Shown one piece after another: positions 1 through 7,429 of a stretch of DNA of 13,959 bases. Position 1 is the first letter of the stretch. The number at the start of each line of letters is the position of its first letter. Source of the DNA: an uncultured Dorea sp. (GTDB lineage Bacteria; Bacillota; Clostridia; Lachnospirales; Lachnospiraceae); contig CAJURK010000059.1 in assembly GCA_910588745.1 (NCBI GenBank), positions 1 to 13,959 on the forward strand, written 5' to 3'. A model generated the notes under the pieces. It worked only from the letters and a program-made list of their open reading frames with translations, did not search any database and had not been told where the DNA came from. The position numbers were made by a program, and so were the translations under genes.

Positions 1-11
1 GTGTTTTATCT

Positions 12-40
12 ATTCTATCCGCTCAACCTACTCTTAACAA
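12..40 (-). promoter_or_regulatory. Candidate sigma-A promoter pointing out of the left edge
   Basis: Read on the minus strand, TTGTTA (35-40) is followed after 17 bases by TAGAAT (12-17). That is 4/6 and 5/6 matches to the vegetative consensus at ideal spacing. It lies downstream of the terminator at 131-180, so it would serve the next gene outside the window. The call rests on the motif alone. Confidence 0.35.
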
Positions 41-130
41 TCCTATCTCCACAACATACCCCATATCTAACCTGTCAATTCAACTATCCCACCCAAAAAG
101 CAGTGGATATGTTTCCGCACAATACAACAG

Positions 131-180
131 ACAAAAAATCCGAGAGCCGGAACAATTTTCCAAACCGTCCCAACTCCCGG
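131..180 (-). terminator. Intrinsic terminator after the rRNA methyltransferase gene
   Basis: On the minus strand CCGGGAG (174-180) pairs with CTCTCGG (140-146). The next seven positions on each side also pair (TTGGGAC with GTTCCGG, with some G-U pairs), giving about 14 continuous base pairs. The 3' arm runs straight into ATTTTTTG (132-139). It lies 33 bases beyond the stop codon of the methyltransferase gene. Confidence 0.85.
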
Positions 181-212
181 AAATCCCTTGTTTTCTACAC
201 TTTTCCGCTATT

Positions 213-1583
213 CTATTTCTCCACCCGTGACATCAACACGACACACTCAACATGATAGGTCCCCGGAAACAAATCAATCCCTCCAACCCGTTCCACTCGA
301 TACCCTCTCCCCTGCAGCATCTCCAAATCCCTCGCCAAACTCGTCGGCTTACACGCGATATACACAATCCTCTTCACCCCGAAATTCGTGATTTTCTCCA
401 ACGCCTTCGGATGCACTCCATCCCTGGGCGGATCCAGCACAATCAAATCCGGTGCTTCCCCCAATTCATCAATTACCTTCAGCACATCGCCTGCCCAAAA
501 AGAACAATTCGACAAACCGTTCAATTCCGCATTTTCCCTTGCCGCCTTCACAGCCTCCTCAACGATTTCCACCCCCGTCACCTTCTTTGCTACCGGCGCC
601 AGTATCTGGGCAATAGTTCCTGTTCCACTATATAGGTCAAATATCACCCTATCCTTCGTATCACCGATATACTCCCTTGCCTTCTCATAAAGTTTCTCCG
701 CTCCAAGAGAATTTGTCTGGAAAAATGAAAACAGCGTAATCTTAAACTTTAACCCCAGCAGTTCCTCATAAAAATGATTCTGTCCATACAAAACTTCCGT
801 TCCTTCGTCTTTCACAACATCCGCAACGCTGTCATTCTTCGTCCATAAAATCCCGGCAATCACCCCGGACAGCTCAAGAGCAAGCAGCTCCCGCACCCAG
901 CCTTCCGCTTCAAATCCATTAAATTCTGTTGTCGTAATCAAATCTATCAAAATTTCTCCGGTCCTTACTGCTTTTCTTACCAAGAGATGACGGAAAAATC
1001 CAGTATGCTTCATCCGGTGATAATAGGGAAGTCCGCTTTCTTTCGCATAATCTAGCGTACACTTCCGTATTTTCCGGTAATCTTCATCCACGATCCGGCA
1101 CTCCGGCACCGAGACTATATCATAAAAGCTCCCCCGCTTATGCATGCCAAGCGCCATCGGACCATCCTTATATTCATCCCCGAAAGAAAATTCCATTTTA
1201 TTGCGGTAAGCAGTTTCTACCGGGCTTGGAAGGATTCCTTCCCAGATATAGTTTCCCACTACCGCCTCATCCATCAATGATTTTACCTGTTCCGACTTCA
1301 TCTGAAGCTGCTGCTCATAGGGAAGATTCTGATAAGTACATCCGCCGCAGGCTCCAAAATGCGGACACGGAGATGGTATTTCCATAGGAGCAGGCTCCAC
1401 TACCTCTAAAAGCCTCCCCTCTGCCTTACCTTTTCGCACTTTATTCACCGCCGCGCGCACCCTCTGCCCCGGTATCGCATTCTTAACCACGATGCACCGT
1501 TCCTCGTCTTCCACTGCGACAATTCCTTTATTCGGGAACTCCACCCTCGTAACGAGTCCCTCTACAATCTGTCCTTTTTTCAT
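213..1583 (-). CDS. rlmD: 23S rRNA (uracil-5-)-methyltransferase, RlmD/RlmCD type
   Basis: S-adenosylmethionine-dependent enzyme that makes 5-methyluridine in 23S rRNA. Gram-positive members can have the dual RlmCD specificity, so the exact target site is uncertain. The 456-residue protein begins with a TRAM-like RNA-binding region (about 1-57). Four iron-sulfur cluster cysteines follow: C73, C79 and C82 in CPHFGACGGC, and C162. Next come FFQTNS (287-292), the SAM loop DLYSGTGT (316-323), LDPPRDG (383-389), the catalytic-Cys segment IACKPTSLARD (409-419; C411), and a C-terminal HVE. Family length is normal. The reading frame is open upstream to an ATG at 1682, but that extension would be translated through the terminator at 1641-1680. 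The ATG at 1583 has AGGAATGG seven bases upstream and starts at the usual MKKGQ. No convincing promoter of its own was found, so it may depend partly on read-through. Confidence 0.95.
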   Translation of the reverse strand: MKKGQIVEGLVTRVEFPNKGIVAVEDEERCIVVKNAIPGQRVRAAVNKVRKGKAEGRLLEVVEPAPMEIPSPCPHFGACGGCTYQNLPYEQQLQMKSEQVKSLMDEAVVGNYIWEGILPSPVETAYRNKMEFSFGDEYKDGPMALGMHKRGSFYDIVSVPECRIVDEDYRKIRKCTLDYAKESGLPYYHRMKHTGFFRHLLVRKAVRTGEILIDLITTTEFNGFEAEGWVRELLALELSGVIAGILWTKNDSVADVVKDEGTEVLYGQNHFYEELLGLKFKITLFSFFQTNSLGAEKLYEKAREYIGDTKDRVIFDLYSGTGTIAQILAPVAKKVTGVEIVEEAVKAARENAELNGLSNCSFWAGDVLKVIDELGEAPDLIVLDPPRDGVHPKALEKITNFGVKRIVYIACKPTSLARDLEMLQGRGYRVERVGGIDLFPGTYHVECVVLMSRVEK

Positions 1584-1590
1584 ATCTGCA

Positions 1591-1598
1591 CCATTCCT
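1591..1598 (-). promoter_or_regulatory. Ribosome binding site deciding the methyltransferase start
   Basis: AGGAATGG on the minus strand lies seven bases before the ATG at 1583. The two in-frame upstream ATGs (1607 and 1682) have no comparable purine-rich site. This supports the 456-residue form. Confidence 0.7.
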
Positions 1599-1640
1599 AT
1601 TATTCATCCGATAAAAAAATTTAACAAAATTCCATGACAG

Positions 1641-1680
1641 AAAAAGACACTTCTTTATCGAAGTGCCTTCCTTTTTTTTC
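1641..1680 (-). terminator. Intrinsic terminator after the small acidic-tail membrane protein gene
   Basis: On the minus strand GGCACTTC (1660-1667) pairs with GAAGTGTC (1646-1653) around a six-base loop, with one G-U pair. TTTTT follows at 1641-1645. On the plus strand the same stem is followed by a run of eight T, so it could work in both directions. It separates the small gene at 1738-1995 from the methyltransferase gene. Confidence 0.8.
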
Positions 1681-1737
1681 ATTCATTTACAGTCTGGCTT
1701 TCGGCACAGACTGCACTCCAAATTCTTTCCTGATTAC

Positions 1738-1995
1738 TTACGCCTGATCATCTTCGTTAAAGAAATCATCGTCGAAGTCATCTTCAAAATCTTCCTCGAA
1801 ATCCTCCAGGTAATCTGGGGTAAGGAAACAATATACTGCATAAGCGATTGCTGCAACTGCTGCAATTGTTCCGATTACTGCAAGAATGATGAGAACTGCC
1901 TTACACTGCTTCTCTTCTTCCTCCTTTTTATGGATCAGATCATTCAGCTTAGATGCTGCCAGAACTTCTTCAATCTTGTTCCTATTAATGTTCAT
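1738..1995 (-). CDS. Small single-pass membrane protein with acidic Asp/Glu/Phe tail
   Basis: Protein of 85 residues with no function I can name. It has three parts: a charged N-terminal segment with a predicted helix (1-32, containing KKEEEEK); one hydrophobic membrane segment (about 33-58); and a tail (61-85) made almost only of D, E and F, in EDF/DDF-like repeats with no K or R. The start is well supported by AAAGGAG seven bases before the ATG. The gene is monocistronic by sequence: an extended -10 promoter lies about 50 bases upstream and a terminator follows about 70 bases downstream. From memory, similar short proteins recur in Lachnospiraceae genomes, but I cannot assign a named family with confidence. 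The charge pattern does not settle its membrane orientation. Confidence 0.8.
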   Translation of the reverse strand: MNINRNKIEEVLAASKLNDLIHKKEEEEKQCKAVLIILAVIGTIAAVAAIAYAVYCFLTPDYLEDFEEDFEDDFDDDFFNEDDQA

Positions 1996-2045
1996 ACTCC
2001 CGCTCCTTTCTCATGCGCTTGTCTAAATTCAAATTTATTGGTTTT

Positions 2046-2074
2046 ATTATAACACCAACCAGTTAAGATTACTA
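2046..2074 (-). promoter_or_regulatory. Extended -10 promoter for the small membrane protein gene
   Basis: The minus strand shows TGTTATAAT, a perfect TATAAT (2046-2051) with the TGn extension (2052-2054). The -35 position 17 bases upstream (2069-2074) reads TAGTAA, only 3/6, as is common for extended -10 promoters. The predicted transcript would start near 2039, about 45 bases before the ATG at 1995. Confidence 0.65.
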
Positions 2075-2147
2075 CATTTTTTTACGGAAAATCATAACAA
2101 CTTCCCGCTGCTGGCCGCAGGCAGGCCTGTAAACGCGAATCTATTGG

Positions 2148-4382
2148 TTATTCCTCAATTTTTTTCAGTCTTGCAAAACCTGCAAACATCTTTTTCTTTC
2201 CCGCCGTGTCAAATTCCACGGTTACTTCATAGTCTCTGCCGCCCTCGGTAATCCCTGTCACCAGTCCGTCGCCGAATTTGACGTGGCGTACCCGGTCTCC
2301 CACGTCATATCCCGGCCCGCTGCTTCCGGATACCTGAAACTGCTGCACAGGTCTGGCCTGAAAAGCTTTATTATGGAAACTCTGCTTAGCATGCTTATAT
2401 ACGTTCCGAAATTCCGGCTCCGCCTTTTCTTTTTTAAATGGTTCGCCGTCCGACAGATACTCCTCCGGAATCTCTTTTAAAAACCGGGACATTTTGTTGT
2501 ACTGCATTTCCCCCCGTATCATCCTGCGCTTCGCGCAGGTCAGCGTTAGTTCTTGCTTCGCCCTTGTGAGTCCAACATAGCAGAGTCTGCGCTCTTCTTC
2601 GACCTCCTCATGATCGTCAGAAGTAATGCTCAGATAGCTCGGGAATATCCCGTCCTCTAAGCCGGCAAGATACACGCATGGAAATTCCAGCCCCTTTGCA
2701 CTATGTAACGTCATAAGCATGACGTAATCGCTTTCTTCATTCAGGCTGTCAATGTCTGCCACCAGCGCCACTTCTTCCAGAAATCCGCTCAATGTAATCG
2801 GTTCTCCCTGCTCCGCGCACTGTTCTTCATAAGCAATCATCTTATTTTTCAGCTCGTCAATATTTTCCAGCCTTGCCTCTGCTTCCAACTCGCCTTCGCT
2901 CTTTAACTCTTCAATATAACCGGTCTCTTCTAAGATTTCATCCGTCAGCTCCGAAATGCCAAGCTTTCCCGCGTCTGCTTTAAAATGTTCGATCAGAGCC
3001 GCGAAAGACTCCAGCCTTGCTTTGCCCCGCCCGATATTCGGTATATGCTCTACGCCAAGCAGCGCCTCGTAAAATCCCAGTTCCCTTGCCAGCGCATATT
3101 CCTGCACCCGGTTGATACTGGTAAGCCCGATTCCCCGCTTAGGCACATTGACAATCCGGCGTACTGCAATATCATCTTTGGCGTTATCAATGGTTTTCAA
3201 ATAAGCTAATATATCCTTAATCTCCCTGCGGGCATAGAAGTTAATCCCTCCCACAATCCGGTAAGGAATATTTGCCGTCACAAATTTCTCCTCAAAGATA
3301 CGGGACTGGGCATTCGTGCGGTAAAGAATTGCAAAGTCATGACAGTTTCCGCTTCCTGCGTTCACCTGCTTTCTGATGTCGTCCACAATATATTCCGCCT
3401 CGTCATAACCAGAATCAAACTGGCGAAACGTCAGCTTCTTTCCCTCCCCGTTATCCGTCCAGAGCGTTTTGTCCTTTCTTCCCCGGTTATTGCGGATTAC
3501 CGCATTGGCCGCGTTCAGAATATTGCTGGTGGAACGATAATTCTGTTCCAGCTTAATTACCCTTGCATCCTCAAATACCTGCTCAAAATTAAGGATATTT
3601 TTGATATTCGCCCCACGGAATTTGTAGATAGACTGGTCGTCGTCCCCTACCACGCAGAGATTCCGGTATTTCTTTGCAAGCAGGCTCACAAACCAGAACT
3701 GCACCGTATTGGTATCCTGATATTCATCCACCATAATATAGCGGAAACGTTCCTGATAATAATCCAGCACCTCTGCCTGGGTCTGGAATAACTGCACCGT
3801 TTTAAGCAGCAAATCGTCAAAATCAAGCGCGTTATTGGCTCTCATTTGCTTCTCATATTCTTCATATACCAAAGCAGCTTTCTGCCGTCCGAAATCCCCC
3901 TCCGCGCGAAGCCGGTACTCTTCCGGCGTAATCATCTCATTCTTCGCCGAAGAAATCATAGACAATAGATTTCTCTCTTTATAAATCTTGGTATCTACGT
4001 TCAAATGCTTGCAGATATCTTTCATCAGCGTTTTCTGGTCGTCCGTATCGTAAATGGTAAAGCTGGTATCATACCCGAGCAGGTCGATATGCCTTCTCAA
4101 AATCCGCACGCAGGCGGAATGAAAAGTGCTTACCCAGATACTCTCCGCGCCGTACCCTACAATACGGTCTACCCGGTCCCGCATTTCTCCCGCCGCTTTA
4201 TTGGTAAAAGTAATCGCTAGGATATTCCAGGGATTCACGCCCTTTTCCTCAATCAAATATGCAATCCTATGGGTTAATACTCTGGTCTTCCCTGAACCTG
4301 CGCCGGCTAAGACAAGAAGCGGCCCTTCCGTATGCTGTACCGCCTCTCGCTGGGGCGCATTTAAAGTGTCTAAATCAATCAT
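2148..4382 (-). CDS. pcrA: ATP-dependent DNA helicase PcrA (UvrD/Rep family)
   Basis: Superfamily 1A 3'-5' DNA helicase used in repair, replication-fork restart and clearing of RNA polymerase or RecA from DNA. The 744-residue protein has the helicase motifs in order: Q-motif region LNAPQREAV (7-15), Walker A GAGSGKT (27-33), TFTNKAA (58-64), Walker B DEYQDTN (219-225), GDDDQSIYKFRGA (246-258), LEQNYRS (278-284), then TLHSAKGLEFP and RRLCYVGLTRAK in the C-terminal helicase domain. The last 50 or so residues (GDRVRHVKFGDG onward) form the Tudor-like domain that contacts RNA polymerase in Bacillus-type PcrA. The chosen ATG at 4382 has GTGAGGAT upstream. A further 20 in-frame codons extend to 4442, but they lie inside the upstream gene. 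The start overlaps the stop of the DUF1847 gene by 8 bases, suggesting translational coupling. No clear T-rich terminator follows. Confidence 0.97.
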   Translation of the reverse strand: MIDLDTLNAPQREAVQHTEGPLLVLAGAGSGKTRVLTHRIAYLIEEKGVNPWNILAITFTNKAAGEMRDRVDRIVGYGAESIWVSTFHSACVRILRRHIDLLGYDTSFTIYDTDDQKTLMKDICKHLNVDTKIYKERNLLSMISSAKNEMITPEEYRLRAEGDFGRQKAALVYEEYEKQMRANNALDFDDLLLKTVQLFQTQAEVLDYYQERFRYIMVDEYQDTNTVQFWFVSLLAKKYRNLCVVGDDDQSIYKFRGANIKNILNFEQVFEDARVIKLEQNYRSTSNILNAANAVIRNNRGRKDKTLWTDNGEGKKLTFRQFDSGYDEAEYIVDDIRKQVNAGSGNCHDFAILYRTNAQSRIFEEKFVTANIPYRIVGGINFYARREIKDILAYLKTIDNAKDDIAVRRIVNVPKRGIGLTSINRVQEYALARELGFYEALLGVEHIPNIGRGKARLESFAALIEHFKADAGKLGISELTDEILEETGYIEELKSEGELEAEARLENIDELKNKMIAYEEQCAEQGEPITLSGFLEEVALVADIDSLNEESDYVMLMTLHSAKGLEFPCVYLAGLEDGIFPSYLSITSDDHEEVEEERRLCYVGLTRAKQELTLTCAKRRMIRGEMQYNKMSRFLKEIPEEYLSDGEPFKKEKAEPEFRNVYKHAKQSFHNKAFQARPVQQFQVSGSSGPGYDVGDRVRHVKFGDGLVTGITEGGRDYEVTVEFDTAGKKKMFAGFARLKKIEE

Positions 4383-5037
4383 CGCTATCCTCACTAAATA
4401 ATTTCTTCTTATAGTACCCTTCCGCTGTATAAAGGGCCGCAACCGGATTGTGTCCCAGCACCCGGTCTTTTGTTACCGCCGTAGTCACGAGAGCCTCGGA
4501 ATATTTATAAAATAAACTGTCATGCCCCACGCACAATCCTACTACAACATTTAAATCTGTGTGTGCGTCATTCAGAAGTTTCGCCTGTAGAATGGGATTA
4601 CAGATATTTCTTCCAAGCTCCTCGCATTCCATCGGAATCCCTACCTCGTGCTTCGGAATGCATCCCGCCTTGCAGGCGACGCCGTAAACCTCAAATCCAT
4701 GCGCCCGGAAAATCTTTGCCAGCATCCGCGACTCCCGAATCAGTCCTACGCAAGTAGCGATTCCAAGCTTCTTCGCGCCCATCCGCTTTGCATAATCCAT
4801 AATTTCCTGTACTCTGGTAAGCTGACAATATCCTTCATACTCTACGCAGGCGGCTGCAACCATACTTTTCTTATTTTCTTCCTCCGCATATTTCTCCCGG
4901 ACATACGCGAAATCCTCTTCTGTTACAGTCCCCGTAGTCACGCAGAACTCCGGAAACTGTTTATCCATTTTATTACAATTCACTGTCCCGCAGTCAATAC
5001 AGGACCGTGTTTTTCCTTCGCCCATCCTATTGCTCAT
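4375..5037 (-). CDS. Cys-rich DUF1847 protein, probable metal binding
   Basis: Protein of 220 residues matching from memory the DUF1847 family of anaerobes, whose function is unknown. It is very rich in cysteine for a soluble protein: C13, C16 and C21 (CIDCGTVNC), C32, C64, C71, C96, C122, C126 (CKAGC), C138, C146 and C169. The N-terminal CxxCxxxxC suggests a metal or iron-sulfur site. The rest resembles an alpha/beta fold, with segments such as KKLGIATCVGLI (89-100) and LNVVVGLCVGHDS (162-174). There is no signal peptide or membrane segment, so it should be cytoplasmic. AAGGAG lies six bases before the ATG. The 3' end overlaps pcrA by 8 bases, and the upstream FakA-like gene ends 78 bases away. 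Co-transcription with pcrA is clear from the overlap, but the functional reason is not evident. Confidence 0.85.
   Translation of the reverse strand: MSNRMGEGKTRSCIDCGTVNCNKMDKQFPEFCVTTGTVTEEDFAYVREKYAEEENKKSMVAAACVEYEGYCQLTRVQEIMDYAKRMGAKKLGIATCVGLIRESRMLAKIFRAHGFEVYGVACKAGCIPKHEVGIPMECEELGRNICNPILQAKLLNDAHTDLNVVVGLCVGHDSLFYKYSEALVTTAVTKDRVLGHNPVAALYTAEGYYKKKLFSEDSDD
4387..4394 (-). promoter_or_regulatory. Ribosome binding site of pcrA inside the end of the DUF1847 gene
   Basis: GTGAGGAT on the minus strand precedes the ATG at 4382 by four bases, with its GAGG core six bases away. It sits within the last codons of the upstream gene. It decides the pcrA start and fits coupled translation. 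Confidence 0.6.
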
Positions 5038-5115
5038 CCTATTCTCCTTATCTCTTCATTCTTGGCCGTACACAGACAGAATTTACATACAAACCGCGCG
5101 CACATTGACTTCCTG

Positions 5116-5367
5116 CTATCCCTGAAGCCCTCTCGCCTGTCTGTCCATATCCTCAATTACTATATCATATATTTCGCCAAGTGTGGCGCAATATTCCAAA
5201 ACTTTCCATGGCTCATTGGTATGATAATGAATCTTAATCAATTCTTCATCGCCCACAGCAAGCAGACAGTCACCCTGAAAGTGTTCTGTAAAATACCCGC
5301 TAATCACATCCTCGTCGAGTTCTTCTCCTTCAATCAGCAATTGTGTGTCATATCGAAACTCCAGCAT
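5116..5367 (-). CDS. Stand-alone FakA middle-domain-like small protein
   Basis: Protein of 83 residues resembling the middle (linker) domain of fatty acid kinase FakA/YloV and nothing else of that protein: the ATP-binding DAK2 domain and the FakB-binding C-terminal domain are both absent. The diagnostic stretch is GDEELIKIHYHTNEP (39-53), like the VxVHxHxxxPG segment of FakA, followed by VLEYCATLGEI and an IEDMDRQ ending. The His pair H47/H49 is kept. The FakA YCTE motif is replaced here by YDTQ (6-9), so the Cys position is Asp. Such proteins are sometimes labelled as dihydroxyacetone-kinase related, but this one cannot be a kinase alone. GAGGAGG lies upstream of the ATG at usable spacing. 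It sits 73 bases after the J-domain gene with no clear promoter, so it is probably in the chaperone operon. A binding or regulatory role is inference. Confidence 0.8.
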   Translation of the reverse strand: MLEFRYDTQLLIEGEELDEDVISGYFTEHFQGDCLLAVGDEELIKIHYHTNEPWKVLEYCATLGEIYDIVIEDMDRQARGLQG

Positions 5368-5440
5368 CTTTCTTATCCTCCTCTATATGTCCTCTTATTT
5401 CATGATGGATAAACGCCTTGCCCTCTCCATATCCTTCTGC

Positions 5441-7429
5441 TTACGGATTAACGATGGTGACGATCTCTGCGGTAGTTCCGCTTTCCACCGCACGGTATTC
5501 CAGAAAAACAAAACCTTCTCCATCCAGCACATGCCCATACTTCAGCTTCACGCCCGCTTCTTCATATTCGCTTACGGATGCTTCACTCCAGTCATTCCCA
5601 ACTCCATCTGAAATAAATACCTGATACCCTGCGTCAGCAATTCCATAAACTTCCTTGTCAATCGCCAGACAACAATCATTTGACAGTACAGTCCCCGGCG
5701 CCAGTTGGAAGCTCACCGCCTTGTTCCTTTTCTCCTCCGTCAAATCAAAATTCGCAGGCGTCGCTACTTTTTGCATGCTTCCAAAATTCCATTCCGACTC
5801 CGTTTCAAACGGATACGTACGTATACTGCTTTCCGCGCCGTAAATCCCGTTGCCCATCTGAACCGTTTCTCTTGCATACATACTATTATGGATATCCGAT
5901 AACTCCTCCTTCTCCGGCGGCAGAGCCACATACCATCCGGTAAGCATCAAAAACGGAATCGAAGGTTCTAAGCTATAACCGGCGGCTACGTCCCCGTATA
6001 CCGACATTTCCGTATCATCCCACGCCGCCTGCCGCATTTTTTCTTCAAAAAAATTTCCCGGAAGCGCTATCCCTTGAAGCTGCACCTGGTAATCTGCCGC
6101 GCAGCCTTCCAATACTTCCAGAAGCCCGGCATCTTCCGGAAACTCTTTCCCTTCAAATTTCTCCCTCATGGTCTGCACTGCAGAATCCTGGATATAATAG
6201 TCGCAGACTCCGTTCGTCGGACGGGCGGCAGAACTCACGGACCACTTCACTCCTTTTGGCGCTCGTTGCCGCGCCTGTGTTTCTTCCTCTATAAACGCGT
6301 CAAAATCTCCTTCATACTTCGTCCTAAACAACCCGTTCCCAATCCCACCTGACATGCTGCCGTCTGTCTCGGAATTCCAGAACAGTTTTCCTTCCGCATG
6401 CCCGGTTCGTTCATTGATCCTGGCTTCAAAAGCCTGTCTGATTTCTTCCGCCTGTATATTATCAAATATCTCAAATGTATCATCTTTTGCCTCCAGATAC
6501 CGCACCGCATAAGCAGCCGCTCCTTCGGAGTCTTCCACTGTTATCTTATAGGACTCGATCCGGTCTTCTTCACTGGTAGAGAGCGTTATCTTCTCTGCCC
6601 GAAGCATTTCAGCCATATACCGGTTCTGCCCGTATTTTTCATTTAAATATACCGCGGCTTTTTCCAACACATCCGATGTGCTTACATACCCGGAGCGCTG
6701 CCTTGCTATACCTGCCGCGCAAATACAAACCGCAAATACCGCGAATATCCACAGCCAGCTTAAAGGCTTGCGCCGTACCCGCCGCTGTGAGACAGGCTTG
6801 TATGCGCAAAGTCTTATTACTTCTCTGACGAGATCACTGCAGTCAGATTTTTCTTTGGCGTTATAATCATTCAGCCGCTCCTTCATAACTTCCTCAATCA
6901 GTTGAAGCGCCTTCTTTGGCAGCGGATATTTCCTAAGTATTTCTAACAGAAGCATCAGCGATTCTGTGTTCTCGCCCGGAAGAAACTCTTCTGCAAAAAA
7001 ATGTTTCCACTCCTTTACCGCATGTTTCTCAGGGAGTTTCCCCAACTCCTCAAGCCTTATCCGAAGCTTTTGCTCCCGCTCTATTTTTTCCTGGAGCCAC
7101 TGGGCCTGCACCTCCTGGAATATGGTTCCATATTCGGCGTTTTCCACCACTTCCTTGTCCCGGATGGTCAGAACCTCATCCTCCGTTTCCTGCCCGCTTC
7201 CATCTGCCCGCTCTAAGCCGAGCCTCCATTCCTCCTGCCGCTTAATATAATCCTGCTGCCGTCCCTCTGCATAAGCCATGGCTGTTTCATAGGCTTCGTG
7301 GATCCTGCCCCACTCTGTGGGATGTTCTTCCGGATGATACTTCCTTACCAGCGCAGCATACGCTTTCTTAATTTGTTTTGTATCTCTCGTCACCTCAATG
7401 CCTAGGACGTCAAATGGCCGTCGTACCAT
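5441..7429 (-). CDS. Membrane-anchored J-domain co-chaperone with HPE motif
   Basis: Protein of 662 residues, the likely partner of the adjacent Hsp70. Residues 4-55 form a J-domain: IKKAYAALVRKYHPEEHP carries the signature, but the canonical HPD is HPE (32-34), and a helix III-like WGRIHEAYE follows. Residues 60-215 are charged and helical, including a likely coiled coil near 105-130. A single membrane segment (about 223-242, WLWIFAVFAVCICAAGI) follows the basic cluster RRVRRK. By the positive-inside rule the J-domain is cytoplasmic, and about 420 residues (243-662) lie outside. I do not recognise the outer part; it is rich in acidic and aromatic residues. GGAGGAGGGG lies eight bases before the ATG. 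The start overlaps the Hsp70 gene by 28 bases, supporting co-translation. E. coli HscC similarly has membrane J-proteins (DjlB/DjlC) as neighbours, which is known from the family. Confidence 0.88.
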   Translation of the reverse strand: MVRRPFDVLGIEVTRDTKQIKKAYAALVRKYHPEEHPTEWGRIHEAYETAMAYAEGRQQDYIKRQEEWRLGLERADGSGQETEDEVLTIRDKEVVENAEYGTIFQEVQAQWLQEKIEREQKLRIRLEELGKLPEKHAVKEWKHFFAEEFLPGENTESLMLLLEILRKYPLPKKALQLIEEVMKERLNDYNAKEKSDCSDLVREVIRLCAYKPVSQRRVRRKPLSWLWIFAVFAVCICAAGIARQRSGYVSTSDVLEKAAVYLNEKYGQNRYMAEMLRAEKITLSTSEEDRIESYKITVEDSEGAAAYAVRYLEAKDDTFEIFDNIQAEEIRQAFEARINERTGHAEGKLFWNSETDGSMSGGIGNGLFRTKYEGDFDAFIEEETQARQRAPKGVKWSVSSAARPTNGVCDYYIQDSAVQTMREKFEGKEFPEDAGLLEVLEGCAADYQVQLQGIALPGNFFEEKMRQAAWDDTEMSVYGDVAAGYSLEPSIPFLMLTGWYVALPPEKEELSDIHNSMYARETVQMGNGIYGAESSIRTYPFETESEWNFGSMQKVATPANFDLTEEKRNKAVSFQLAPGTVLSNDCCLAIDKEVYGIADAGYQVFISDGVGNDWSEASVSEYEEAGVKLKYGHVLDGEGFVFLEYRAVESGTTAEIVTIVNP

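Noticed and set aside
60..95. TTGACA on the minus strand near 75 as a promoter -35
   Set aside because: No -10-like hexamer occurs 16-18 bases downstream.
1584..1682. N-terminal extension of the rRNA methyltransferase to the ATG at 1682
   Set aside because: The extension lies across the upstream gene's terminator and is not methyltransferase-like. The ATG at 1583 has a ribosome site.
2085..2145. GC-rich palindromic stretch after pcrA as an intrinsic terminator
   Set aside because: Only 4-bp stems form cleanly and no T-run follows on the minus strand.
5395..5430. Eleven-codon minus-strand frame in the gap after the J-protein gene, with a purine-rich sequence in front
   Set aside because: Too short to distinguish from chance, and no regulatory structure is associated with it.
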